Of a stretch of DNA of 64,000 nt, positions 11,501 to 23,759 are shown piece by piece. Each line of letters begins with the position of its first letter. Positions within the stretch are counted from its first letter, which is position 1. The position numbers and the translations under genes were made by a program. The notes below the pieces were generated by a model. The model had not been told where the DNA came from, made no database searches, and saw only the letters and a list, made by a program, of their open reading frames with translations. The stretch spans positions 11,232,576 to 11,296,575 of the forward strand of contig OX345637.1 of NCBI GenBank assembly GCA_947044365.1, given 5' to 3'. The stretch is from Petrosia ficiformis (taxonomy: Eukaryota > Porifera > Demospongiae > Haplosclerida > Petrosiidae).

Positions 11501-11610
11501 AACACCTGTATATATACACAACATAAGATAAAATCAAGACTAAATGATATTTCACATGTATACTTACCTTGTGTTATAGGTATTAGTAATAGTAGAATAC
11601 AGATACTCAT
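8564..11610 (-). CDS. Receptor copy 3: open frame, but signal-exon acceptor lost and Ig Trp replaced
   Basis: Exons: 11568-11610 (own ATG), 11206-11505, 10444-10728, 10322-10392, 10036-10270, 9579-9986, 9442-9489, 9291-9385, 8564-8743. The frame is open throughout. Two oddities stand out. First, about seven bases at the start of the signal-peptide exon are missing, including the AG acceptor, so the leader exon (donor at 12018) cannot splice in normally; a cryptic AG lies some 20 bases upstream. Second, the Ig core Trp is Cys (VSILCIVNKS instead of VSIQWIVN-type). Intron 2 is long (477 bases). Exon 6 starts TFDVQRGD. The tail keeps its three tyrosines. The copy may be decaying or expressed from another start. 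Confidence 0.7.
8867..9254. mobile_element. MITE-like element in intron 8 of receptor copy 3
   Basis: Same ends and interior as the element at 1300-1726, with a degraded left terminus (CACTACAAAAATTA). It has no coding capacity. Confidence 0.55.
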
Positions 11611-12160
11611 CGGTAATATTTCAGATTACTTGAATAATCAATAATCTAAAATTATACTCCTCCCTTTAGTTAGAATACTATTCCCCAAAGAATAATTATA
11701 CATGTTGCATATACTATAATTATTTATTTCAGTCACATGTAATGATTTATTTTTTTAGTTATATAAACACTCACATACTGGTACATATATACAGTATAAT
11801 AATTACTATTAGTTTAATTCTTGAATCAACTGTTTATCACTAAAGTCCTTGTAAGTGATTCTGTAAAAATATTACATAAACTATTTCATAATTACATGAT
11901 AATCTAAATGTAATATGCATGTATAACATACATGTGAGACACAATTGCAAAGCTATAATAATTTTATGACAATGAAATTTGACTCTTGAATAATAGTCAA
12001 ATGTATATTATACTTACCATGTTCTTGATGTACATTTCTGGATAGTGGACTTAGTTCACAAACACTGAGGCCTCTCTCTACACACCATCACAAGAAAAAT
12101 TGAACTTTCATATGTACAGAAAACACCATCTTCTTTGACACACTATCTCAATCAATTGAT

Positions 12161-12199
<39 letters not shown>

Positions 12200-12561
12200 C
12201 TTCACTGTATCTAAGTTGACATCTGTTAACTGAGGTCCTACTATTGCAATCTTCATTAACATTTTCAACTTCAAGTCGAATAATAAACTACCCACTAGCG
12301 CCCCTTATCCACTTTCCATTCCTAAAGTTCAAATCCTAAACATTAACACTAATGTGACTAGTAATGTACCAAGCATATAATAAAATAATTTTTGCCCGAA
12401 TTTTAAGACAAATGAGTCTTAAAAAATAATATTATATCTAACAAAAAACACAGACATCACTATAGCACTAAAACCCAATTATAATTAACAAATCATGAAG
12501 TTTCAATTCATTGTGTATCACAATTATACTTATTCAATCATCGATGTATTGAGTGTGATGA
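11611..12561. other. Intron 1 and leader of copy 3, spacer to copy 4
   Basis: Holds the intron upstream of the signal exon, a leader exon with an intact donor at 12018, and AT-rich spacer. A CA microsatellite runs from about 12164 to 12198, the longest version of a tract found in every leader. Confidence 0.5.
12164..12198. repeat. CA/TG dinucleotide tract in a leader exon
   Basis: About 17 CA units. The equivalent position in the other leaders has between about 4 and 10 units, so length is variable between paralogs. Confidence 0.8.
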
Positions 12562-15318
12562 TTAAGGATTGACATTTTCGTAATGAGACTCTTGTCTAGT
12601 TTGTATATGTAACTGATCTGATGTACTGTTCTGTACTGTTTCATAACTTGGATTCATTGTCATACGAGTTTTTTGATTGTTTGACTGAACTGAATCATAA
12701 CAAGGATTAATATCAACATTCACATCAGAATGTATGTCCTCCTACAAGTAAGGGTATAGTAGTAAACACTTTCAACATAAAACAGGAAGACACATCTTTA
12801 TTCCTTACACATGTACATTATACATCATCAAAACTTATAATATGATAGCATTTTTACTTAGATTATTCTCCCTTTCACTCAGTACACAGACACTTGTACA
12901 TTCATTTTCTAAATCCTAACCTCATTCTTTATACACTTGGAAAGAACTTCTATTTTTCTTACTATTAAAACTAGTATAATACCACCAATCAGAATAACAA
13001 TAAATGATATCAGACCTAAATTCAACATTATAATCATAATAGACACATTTATTATCTCTCATTAGACTCACCTACTGTGATACCTATAATCAAATCTTGT
13101 GATGACTCACATACAGCTTGCCTTACTGCAGTAAAAGAAAATAAATAATAAAATTAATATTCATGCATGCATAGTTATACTACCATTGATTAGAGATTCA
13201 GATGCTGTTGGCACTGAATTTGTTGTATCTATCTGTGATGGTGACGATAATAGTGATACTGATATTGTTGAAGGTGATGGTGATGATATTGGTGACGCTG
13301 ATATTGTTGAAGGAAACAGTCCATCAATACTATATTGTATTAACTGATACGCTGGCTGTTCAATGTCATAAATTGATATGTTATAGTCACACACATAAAT
13401 TCCATCTATACACTTTGTGACATTCTGGCTACCCAAAGGCCTTTTGATATTGAGTTGACCATTATATTCAGTTCTTGTACACAGGTATTCAATGAAACAT
13501 CCTAATGACTGACTTCCTTCAACAAATATACATGTGAAACAAACACGTCCTGTTGTGGAGTCCTGTACAACTACATCTCCTCTTTGTACATCAAATGTAC
13601 CTGTGTATATAATCATCAATTATTTTGTTTATTTAGAATCTTTTATTATACTCACTTATATCTTTTGGTTCATTACAAATGACTTCCAATCCAGACTCAT
13701 ACATCAAAACTATAATGACACTCCACTTCTTATTATCATCCAGAAACCCAACATTAATCTCTCCCATTATTACTGGTGAATATTGTGTTATAATACCTGT
13801 TCTGTTATACACACAAGATCCTGGTTCATCACTCAGTTCAGTAATACATACATATATTCCACTAGGTTGTGGATTCATGAGAATAGTATCCTATATAGTA
13901 TATTAATAGAGTATCAGAGCTATTAGTATCAGTGACTCACTCTTATAGTTGTATTTATCATCCAATAACCATTTTCAATTCTAATTCCAATATCATAGTA
14001 TGTTATATGTACTAACATAAAAGTAAGTAAAGAATGACAACTTAAATTAAAATAATATAATTTACCTGTTTCAATATTTATCATACTTTCATTTCTTTCT
14101 CCCTCCAGATCTTCACTTATAACAGCTGTTATACTGATAGTATAGGTACCAAACTCACTAACATTATATGTGTATTGAGTATCAAGTGTTCCAGTTAGTG
14201 ATACTTGTTTAACAAGTTCTTCTTCATTAGTGATATTAATATTATATTTTGATATTGTGAATTCAGGTAGAGTATATGGAGTGTTCCAGTTACACTGAAT
14301 AGTGTATAGTAAACTGATAACACAAGTCAAATCTACAGGATCAGGTTTACCTATAATGAATAATGAATAATACCAGTTACGAATTTGATTTGTTTAGCAA
14401 ACATTATCTGGCAGGTTGTATCATCCAATGTACAATAACATTTGCATATCATTAATTATACCTTGTATAAACAATGTAGCACTACTTGTATTAAAATACA
14501 CCATAATATCAACCAGTCCTGATGCAATACATGTCACTATAGTATTATTCAGTTTAGGATTTCCTGGTATAGTGAGACTTGAATTCTGTGTACCAAAACC
14601 ATATGTGATTATCCCAAGATCAGTGATAGAAGAATCAGTTGAGGTAGTTACATTCACAATCCATTGAATTACTACTCCATTAGTATCTATTGAACAGTTG
14701 TACACTGCTGTCTGTTGTATAGTAATAGCTTGAGATGGTATAAATGAGAACTGAACACCTGTATATATATAATATAAGATGAACTCAACACTAAGTGATA
14801 TTTCACATGTATACTTACCTTGTGTTATAGGTATTAGTAATAGTAGAATACAGATACTCATCACAGACTGGTAATATTTCAGATTTCTTGAATAATCTAA
14901 TATACTCCTCCCTTTAGTTATTAAGTTACTATTCCCAAAAGAATGTATTATACATGTTGCATCACATTTAATACTATGATATTTACATATCATTTAGTTA
15001 TTTTTTTAGTTATATAAACACTCACATACTGGTACATATACAGTATAATAATTTACTATTAGTTTAATTCTTGAATCAACTGTTTATCACTTGTTCTCAC
15101 GATATTATGTGTAAGTATATTATGTGTCTTCTTTATTGAGTCACACTGATCTTTTAAAGTCCTTGTAAGTGATTCTATCATGTGTAAAAATATTACATAA
15201 ACTATTTCATAATTACATGATAGTGTAATTATCATTAACATACATGTGAGACACTAGCACAAAGTTAATATGACAATGAGATTAGACTCTTGAATAACAG
15301 TCAATATATACTTACCAT
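12562..15318 (-). CDS. Receptor copy 4: intact Ig-FN3 membrane receptor
   Basis: Exons: 15316-15318, 14819-14867, 14462-14758, 14066-14350, 13941-14011, 13656-13890, 13184-13600, 13072-13125, 12921-13015, 12562-12741; 1686 bases, 561 residues. The initiator ATG is exactly the last three bases of the leader exon; no other in-frame ATG lies upstream. Exon 6 combines the TFDVQRGD start with the TNSVPTASES stalk, which contains a tandemly repeated Ser/Pro block. Exon 7 is the 54-base version and adds a cysteine (RQAVCESSQD). The tail begins EDIHSD and keeps NPCY, NPSY and SHYENV. Its Ig exon has a variable segment, DIMVYFNTSSAT. Confidence 0.85.
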
Positions 15319-17207
15319 GTTCAAGATGTATACTTCTAGCTAGTGGACTTATAATTAGTGCACTGACACCATGATAAGAGAAACTGAACTTTCATATGTA
15401 CATACTATTATTGTGATGATGGTACATGTACTATAATAATCAATTTTCATGTACAATATCTCGTATTAGATGCACGAAGGTTTGAAAACGGTAGTACTCT
15501 CTATGTAGGAATAGCACTGAAAAAAATTGGCCGCCCATACATGTACATTACAATTGGAAGTGATGAGTTGAAATCTCTGGTAAAAGTATAGAAACAAGTT
15601 TTATTTTAATACACACATAATTTTTGATATATAGTGTTTTTATGACTAACAACATCTTCTAGACAGCTGGAGATCCTCTTTAATGTAGAGAACTGACAGG
15701 TAGCAAAACTGGCAAAATCTTCATCATAATAATTATTATTACACGAATAATAAAAACATTTCCATAAGTATAGCTCTTTGTATTTTGCTTTATAGTGATT
15801 TAAGTACTTATGTAGGGTTATATGGAAGTGGTTTGTTTAATTTTGGGTCCCACCTAACCTTGTTCACATGCTTTTTGTGTTTTGACATCCCTACATCATC
15901 TTTCGTTTTTATTGGAAATGTTTATTATTATTATTATATGTATAGCCATACAATTTGCTGAAACATTGTACAAAATATACCCAATTAATATCAATGTTTC
16001 TATGACAACAAAATAGAGTCACATGACCTTATTTTGCAAAAAAAAAGATAATCATCACTTATAGTTATTAAAGTTATATCATAATAATTATAATATTAAC
16101 TAAAGTATAAAACTTAACACGAAAGTTATGATGTGGGCTATTAGCAAAGGCATACGATTATATATTATTACAAGAATAATAAAAACATTTTCAATAAATT
16201 AAACAAACCACTTCCATATAACCCTATATAAGTACAGCTTTTCTCTTTGTATTTTGCTTTATAGCAGTGTAAGTACTTATGTTTAGGTCCTACGTTAACC
16301 TCCCAACCTTGTTCAAATGCTTTTGGGCTTTTGACGTCCCTACATCTTCCTGCATTTTTATTGAAAATGTTTTTATTATTCTTGTTTCCATTGTATTTTA
16401 AGGCTTGTTCATCATTGAAGGTCAGACTTTTATATAATTATATCCATTATTTATGAATTGATTATCATTCACCTTTCACTTACAGATGATGCTGTCTGTT
16501 TTCTATTTCATTTACAGCTTTGCCACAAGAAGTAGTGCTAGTCTCCATTCGGCATTCCAGTGCTTATCATAATATATAATATTTATTATATTATCAGTAT
16601 ACCATGGTTTTAATATTAATAATTATTATGCTCATTATTTTAAGAATGTATTTGCTCACAAACTTTATTACTATATATGCTTATTGATTCCAACGTAGCA
16701 GGCAGTTGCTTTCGTATCCTGAGGACACAAATGCGCATGTGCAGTGAGTAAATTAATAAATGCACTTATAAAAATGGCGTCCAATTCGAGATCAAATCTT
16801 TACCATCATTGAGACTGTCTTCTTTCATAGTATCTGAAGATATCATCTCGCTACTTTAAGACCAGAATTTTACTATAAATGCGATTGGAATGGTGCTAGA
16901 ATTATTGTGATTGTTCAACAAACAAAAAAATGATTTGTCTGGAAAATAATAATAATAATAATATGAAGTAGATTTTGCCAGTTTTGCCACTCGCCAGTTC
17001 TCTACCCTAACAACAATATTTGGCCATCTAGACGGTGTTGGTAGTCATAAAAACACTAGATATGAATAGGTATGTGTGTATTAAAGCTTATATGTACATG
17101 TACGTATATATTACCAGAGATTTCAGCTCATCACTTGCAGCCATTTTTTTTCCGTGCCATCCCTACATAGAGAGTACTACCGTACTCTCTGATAAGTTTA
17201 AATGTTC
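15319..17207. other. Spacer between receptor copy 4 and RING fragment 1
   Basis: Contains the leader body of copy 4 (to about 15400), the end of a MITE family segment (about 15450-15488), and the inverted-repeat element annotated separately. No gene is seen. Confidence 0.5.
15489..17182. mobile_element. 1.7-kb element with long terminal inverted repeats
   Basis: The left end CGGTAGTACTCTCTATGTAG is mirrored at the right end (ACATAGAGAGTACTACCG). The mirrored region extends inward through the 'GGCCGCCCATACATG', 'ATCTCTGGTAA' and 'GCAAAACTGGCAAAATC' blocks, about 200-250 bases per arm. The middle is AT-rich and lacks a transposase frame. A related copy lies at 49286-52048; truncated left halves lie at 22838-23595 and 40659-41425. 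Confidence 0.65.
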
Positions 17208-19422
17208 TTACTGAAGATGAGGAAAATCTTCAGGTAGCAGTGCATGATTACGACATGTTGGACATGTGCTCTGCTCATTCAACCATGAACGAATGCACTA
17301 GGTGAAGAATGGGGTATATGATGAATGAATGTGTGTGTGGTGTATAGAAATAGATCCAAATGAATGGATGATGGATGAGCTAATGAGTTTGTGGTGTGTA
17401 CATGTACATGTATATGAATTGGATGGATGATGGATGGATGAGCTAACGGGTGTGTGGTGTGTACATGTACATGTATATGATGAGATGGATGGTTGGATGT
17501 ATGAACTAATGGGTGTGTGGTGTGTACATGTACATGTACATGTATATGGATGATGGGTGAGCTAATGGGTGTGTAGTGTGTACATAAACTGATAAATAGA
17601 TGAACGGATCAATGAATAGATGGATCAATAAATGGATGGATGGATCTAACCATCCATTCATCCATTCATTCATTCATCCATCAGGGTGAATTGATTGTTG
17701 AATAAATATAAGAAAGTACATGTGGATGGAGAGATTCACAAAATGTAAATATAGAGAGGGAACGATAGGGTAAAATAATACATGTAGGGTGGAGTAACAT
17801 ACATCTTTATGAAAGCGGTGGCCACGTTCCAATCTCACAGAATTGAAATCTTTCATATCCTCATAGCATATGATACAATTGTTATCATCATTATATTCTA
17901 TTTCACTGTACACAGGGGGTGGAGCTTTGGGTGGAGCAAGTTGTGGTTTAAGCTGAGGAACCTACATGTACATGAACACACATGTATACACATGTACAAC
18001 AACAATTAATTATCTTTAATATAGTTTTATGACAGTTACCAGCAGCAGGATGGATGATACTTAGAATTTAGCCAAGGTCTGTTTTCTAAATTTGTTGTTC
18101 TTAATCAATTACTTAAATCAGCCATTTTGTATTGAAACTTAAATTAAAACTCAATTTACATGTAACAATATCAGGTTCTAGCTAAATAGTGGAAAAAAGG
18201 TGCTATACTGCTCTAAGCAATGCTGTTTCCCTTTGATGTGTCTAAGGAACGCAATTAAATCAGTGTTAGCACCACTCTGTTGAAGTGTGGCTAGCTAAAA
18301 CACTGAGTGTAGTCTGTTACACTCTACTTCAAGTAAAATCTTGTTGAGTTGAAACCCGAGCTTATTATAAATTCATAACTTAAAATTCGCCAATGTACAA
18401 TAATCAATCACTGGGTAATCACACTATTGCATATGCAAAATCATCTGCTCGTTTCCATAGCAATTTTTCATGAATTTTTAATGAGCTCAGTTTCAATTCT
18501 ACTTTAATGAACTCACCTGTGTAGGCTGAGACATGAACATAGACACTCCTTGATTCATTGGTGGGTTAACGGAATAAGCCATCTGACTTAAAGAAGGAAC
18601 CGGTTGCTGAGACAGGTTGAGTGGCATTGGTAACTGGTTCATTGGTGACATGGAAGACATTGGTAGCTGACTCATAGTGGTTGTCAATGACGATTGAGGA
18701 AAGCTCAATGGTTGTGACAGTGGTTGAGAAAATTAAGGAAAGGATGGTTGCTGTGATGGCATACAACCACCATCTTTTAGTTCAATCATCTCTCTCACCT
18801 ACATTGTACGTATAAATAATTGTATTGATCAATGTACTGTATAGTACTAGTATAGTAATTATAATTGTCAATTGTCTATTAGTCCACCAATCAACCCATC
18901 CATCTATCTGTCCGTCCATCCATCCACTCACACACCCAAACCATCCACCCACACACCCAAACCATCCATCCATCCATCCACCCACCCATCCATCCATCTA
19001 TCCAGTCACCTACTCGTCTATCTCACTATATACCTTCTGAATAATTCCATCTATCCAGTCACCTACTCATCTATCTCACTATGTACCTTCTGAATAATAA
19101 CATCCATTGGTAGTCCATTTAAACTAGTAGATTGTTTCAATTGCGTTATAATCCTTTTAAAATTATCCCTATAAAAAAATGTGTTAATATTCATTAATAA
19201 TTAATATTCATTACCTAGAATAAGTTGGATATTGAGGAGATAAACTGGCAAACAAGTAATCAAAACCAGCTCTATTCTTTCCATCAGTTTTTGTTATCAA
19301 GGCATTTCCAGCTCCTGGACCAGTTCCCATTCCAGTTCCCACTCCAGTTCCTAATCCAAGTCCCATTCCCATACCACTAGATACAGGCTGGCTAAGTGCA
19401 GACTCCATTGGTGGAAGTACAC
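17208..19422 (-). pseudogene. RING fragment 1: C-terminal part of a DZIP3/TTC3-like E3 ligase, with a stop and a lost zinc ligand
   Basis: Exons: 19215-19422 (Met/Gly/Thr-rich MGMGLGLGTG stretch, then TKTDGKNRAGFDYLF), 19087-19168, 18517-18798 (Ser/Gln/Pro/Met-rich), 17803-17961, 17208-17297. A further 5' exon piece ends at 19772. The last two exons encode a RING-H2: CIIC, then GH-x2-H, then KDC across the splice, then CPTCR, ending LLPEDFPHLQ. That ending resembles the DZIP3 C-terminus. The third zinc-binding Cys is Arg here (LERGHRF), and exon 4 has CAA changed to TAA near 18737. Full-length relatives are far longer, so this is only the 3' end of a gene. It is joined upstream to a receptor leader exon. 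Confidence 0.75.
18880..19010. repeat. CATC/CCAC-rich tandem repeat in RING fragment 1
   Basis: Imperfect tetranucleotide repeats of CATC with ACCC interruptions in the intron between the third and fourth RING exons. The related intron of fragment 4 has a longer version (about 53760-53890). Confidence 0.7.
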
Positions 19423-19806
19423 CTACAACTACATGTACATAAAAAAGATAACATGTTAAATTTGTATTTACATTGAATATGAATACATGTACGATTAACT
19501 AATAGTGTACATTGTACATGTACTGTACATTGCACATATGTAAATGTGTATGTGTGTGTACTAGTATGTGTACAAGTACATGTATGTTTTACTAATAATG
19601 TACATTGTACATGTACTGTACATTGTACATATGTAAATGTGTATATGTGTGTACTAGTATGTGTACAAGTAAATGTGTATGTGTATGTATACATGTACAT
19701 ACATGTACAGGTACATTTATGTGTGTGTCTGTATGTACAACTATATTACATTTTTGTGTACACACACGTACCTGGGTGACTAGCTCCTGTAGATAGAAGA
19801 TTTGGG

Positions 19807-20120
19807 TCTAGCTAGCAGACTTAGTTCACTAACTAGACACCATGACAACAGAACCTGAACTTTCATATGTACAGCAAACAGCATCTTCTTTCACACACAT
19901 TGTGAATCAAGATATAATGTGGATATAACATGCACACACACAATCTCACTGTATCTAAGTTGACATCTCTTAACTGAGGTCCTACTGTTGCAATCTTCAT
20001 TAGACATTTAACTTCAAGTCAGATAATAAATTACACACAAGCATCCCTTAACCACTTTCCCTCCCCAAAGTTCAAATCCACAATGTTCTAATATCAAGTC
20101 TTACATAAAAATGTCTTATT
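19807..20120. other. Fusion junction between RING fragment 1 and a receptor leader exon
   Basis: At TCTAGCTAG (19807-19815) the RING-side exon runs directly into receptor leader sequence, which continues to about 20120. In true leaders the same TCTAGCTAG is followed by TGGACTTAG and preceded by the donor region. The same join occurs at 27565, 45578 and 54707. A receptor-type promoter could therefore drive the RING exons. Confidence 0.6.
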
Positions 20121-20289
20121 AAAAAATAATATTATTATAGCTAACAAAAAACACAGACATCACTATAGCACTAAAAAGCAATTATAATTGCCAAATCAAT
20201 TCATTGTGTATCTATGTGTTGGGTGTGATGATTAAGGATTGACATTTTCGTAATGAGACTCTTGTCTAGTTCATTTTCTAAATCCTAAC

Positions 20290-22633
20290 CTCATTCTTTA
20301 TACACTTGGAAAGAACTTCTATTTTCCTTACTATTAAAACTAGTATAATACCACCAATCAGAATAATAATAAATGATATCAGACCTAAATTCAACATTAT
20401 AATCATAATAGACACATTTATTATCTCTCATTAGACTCACCTACTGTTATACCTATAATCAAATCTTGTGATGACTCACATATAGCTTGCCTTCCTGCAG
20501 TAAAATAATAATAATAATAATAAATATTCATGCATGCATAGTTATACTACCATTAGTTAGAGATTCAGATGCTGTTGCCACTGAATTTGTTGTAACTATC
20601 TGTGATGGTGACGATATTAGTGACGATAATATTGTTGAAGGAAACAGTCCATCAATATTATAATGTATTAACTGATAAGCTGGCTGTTCAATATCATAAA
20701 TTGATATGTTATAGTCACACACATAAATTCCATCTATACACTTTGTAACATTCTGGCTACCCAAAGGCCTATTGATATTGAGTTGACCATTATATTCAGT
20801 CTTTGTACACAGGTATTCAATGGAACATCCTAATGACTGACTTCCTTCAACAAATATACATGTGAAACAAACTAGTCCTGTTGTAGAGTCCTGTACAACT
20901 ACATCTCCTCTTAATGTACCTGTGTTAATGTAGTCATCAACTACATTGTCCAGTAGAATAATAATTCTACTCACTTAAATTGTTTGGTTCATTACAAACA
21001 ACTTCTAATCCAGACTCATATACTAAAATGATATTGACACTCCATTTCTTATTATCATTCAGAAACCCAACATTAATCTCTCCTGTTATTACTGGTGAAT
21101 ATTGTGTTATAATACCTGTTCTGTTATACACACAAGATCCTGATTCATCACTCAGTTCAGTAATACATACATATATTCCACTAGGTTGTGGATTCATGAG
21201 AATAGTATCCTATAATAGTATATTAATAGAGTATCAGAGCTGTTAGTATCAGTGACTCACTCTTATAATTGTGTTTATCACCCAATTACCATTTTCAATT
21301 CTAATTCCAATATCATAGTCTGTTATATGTACTATAAACACAAGAATAGTAATTATTATAATAACATATGTTCAATTTACCTGTTTCAATGTTTATAATA
21401 GTTTCATTTCCTTCTCCCTTCAGATCTTCACTTATAACAGCTGTTATACTGATAGTATAGGTACCAAACTCACTAACATTATATGTGTATTGAGTATCAA
21501 GTGTTCCAGTTAGTGATACTTGTTTAACAAGTTCTTCTTCATTAGTGATATTAATATTATATTTTGATATTGTGAATTCAGGTAGAGTATATGGAGTGTT
21601 CCAGTTACACTGAATAGTGTATAGTAATCTGATAACACAAGTCAAATCTACAGGATCAGGTTTACCTATAGTGAATAATACCAGTTATGAATTCGATTTG
21701 TTTAGCAAACATTATCTGGCAGGTTATATCATCCAATGTACAATAACATTTGCATATCATTAATTATACCTTGTATAAACAATGTAGCACTATTTGTATT
21801 AATATATATCATGAAATCAACATATCCTACTGCAATACATGTCCCTATAGTATTATTCAGTTCAGGATTTCCTGGTATAGTGAGACTTGAATTCTGTGTA
21901 CCAACACCACATGTGATTATTCCAAGATCAGTGATAGAAGAATCAGTTGAGGAATTTCCATTCACAATCCATTGAATTGATAATCCATTATTATCTACTG
22001 AACACTTGTACACTGCTGTCTGTTGTATAGTAATAGCTTGAGATGGTATAAATGAGAACTGAACACCTGTATATATATAATATAAGATGAACTCAACACT
22101 AAGTGATATTTCACATGTATACTTACCTTGTGTTATAGGTATTAGTAATAGTAGAATACAGATACTCATCACAGACTGGTAATATTTCAGATTTCTTGAA
22201 CAATCTAAAATTATACACCTCCCTTTAGTTTTTAAGTTACTATTCCCAAAAGAATGTATTATATACATGTTGCATCACATTTAATACTATGATATTTACA
22301 TATCATTTAGTTATTTTTTTAGTTATATAAACACTCACATACTGCTACATATACATAGTATAATAATTACTATTAGTTTAATTCTTGAATCAACTGTTTA
22401 TCACTTGTTCTCATGATATTATGTGTGAGTATATTATGACTTTGTGTCTTCTTTATTGAGTCACACTAAAGTCCTTGTAAGTAATTCTGTAAAAATATTA
22501 CATAAACTATTTCATAATTACATGATAATGTAAATGTAATATGTATGTAACAACATGTCATTGTGACAAAGATGACAATGAGATTAGACTCTTGAATAAT
22601 AGTCAAATGTATAATTATACATGTACTTACCAT
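20290..22633 (-). CDS. Receptor copy 5: open ectodomain and membrane segment, tail exon deleted
   Basis: Exons: 22631-22633, 22127-22175, 21770-22066, 21381-21665, 21261-21331, 20975-21209, 20551-20919, 20441-20494, 20290-20384. The frame is open for 486 codons to the exon 8 donor. Downstream only about 40 bases of the tail exon's 3' end remain (20239-20272, containing the YENVNP codons), and the rest is deleted with a direct join to the sequence before exon 8. If intron 8 is read through, three codons (VRI) precede a stop, giving a tailless receptor. It has the shortest stalk exon of the array (369 bases). Its Ig exon carries a variable segment, VGYVDFMIYINTNS. The likely product is a membrane receptor without its own signalling motifs. 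Confidence 0.75.
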
Positions 22634-23602
22634 GTTCAAGATTTATACTTCTAGCTAGTGGACTTAGTTCACTAACACCTCTCTCTAGACAGGATAATTA
22701 AGAGAACTGACTGAACTTTCATATGTACATACTATTATTGTTATGATAAAAGGCACATGTACTGTAATAATCAATTTTCATGTCCAATATCTCGTATTAG
22801 ATGCACGAAGTTTTGAAAACCTAAAATGATTTGAGTACGGTAGTACTCTCTATGTAGGGATGGCACCGAAAACAATTGGCCGCCCATACATGTACATTTT
22901 AATTGGAAGTGATGAGTTGAAATCTCTGGTAAAAGTATAGAAACAAGTTTTAATACACACATAATTTTTGATACATGTATCTAGTGTTTAATGACTAACA
23001 TCTTCTTGACAGCTGGAGATCCTCTTTAAGGTAGAGAACTGGCAGGTAGCAAAACTGGCAAAATCATCATAATAATTATTACAAGAATAATAAAAGAACA
23101 TTCCCGTAAGTACAGTTCTTTGTATTTTGCTTTATAGTGGTGTAAGTACTTATGTAGGGTTATGTGGAAGTGGTTTGTTTAATTTTGGGTCCCATCTAAC
23201 CTTGTTCACATGCTTTTTGTGTTTTGACATCCCTACATCTTCTTTCATTTTTATTGGAAACGTTTTAAATTTTTTTATTATTATTATACGTATAGCCATA
23301 CAATTTAATGAAACATTGTACAAAATACACATGTATACCCAATTAATATCAATGTTTCTATGACAACAAAATAGAGTCACATGACCTTCTTTTGCAAAAA
23401 AAAGATAATCATCACTTATAGTTATTAGTTATACATGTACAAATACAGTAAAGTTATAATCATAATAATTATAATATTACAATTATACAAAGACAGTATA
23501 TATATTAGTTTGTACACAGTTCATAACTAAAGTTAACACGAAAGTTATGATAGGCTATTAGCAAAGGCATACGATTATATATTATTATAAGTTTAAATGT
23601 TC
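22634..23602. other. Spacer between receptor copy 5 and RING fragment 2
   Basis: Leader body to about 22710, a MITE-family segment to 22837, then a left-half copy of the 1.7-kb inverted-repeat element (22838 to about 23595) whose right arm is deleted. Fragment 3 has the same deletion breakpoints at 40659-41425, showing that the two segments share a recent common ancestor. Confidence 0.55.
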
Positions 23603-23759
23603 TTACTGAAGATGAGGAAAATCTTCAGGTAGCAGTGCATGGTTACGACATGTTGGACATGTGCTCTGCTCATTCAACCATGAACGAATGCACTAGGTGA
23701 AGAATGGGGTATATGATGGGATGAATGAATGAATGTGTGTGTGGTATATACAAATGGAT

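Noticed and set aside
19772..20384. Receptor copy 5 spliced into RING fragment 1 to give a membrane receptor with a RING tail
   Set aside because: Phases are compatible (exon 8 ends in phase 0 and a RING-side frame is open from a possible acceptor), but that acceptor is weak, fragment 1 has a stop in its fourth exon and its RING lacks a zinc ligand. Only junction reads could revive the idea.
20980..21246. Plus-strand open frames repeated opposite exon 5 (also at 6479, 10089, 28676, 32874, 60542)
   Set aside because: They are antisense shadows of the conserved minus-strand exon; they lack splice context and vary exactly as the sense codons do.
22771..22962. Conserved small frame shared with 40592-40783
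   Set aside because: It lies across the end of a MITE segment and the arm of an inverted-repeat element; conservation reflects recent segmental duplication, not coding constraint.
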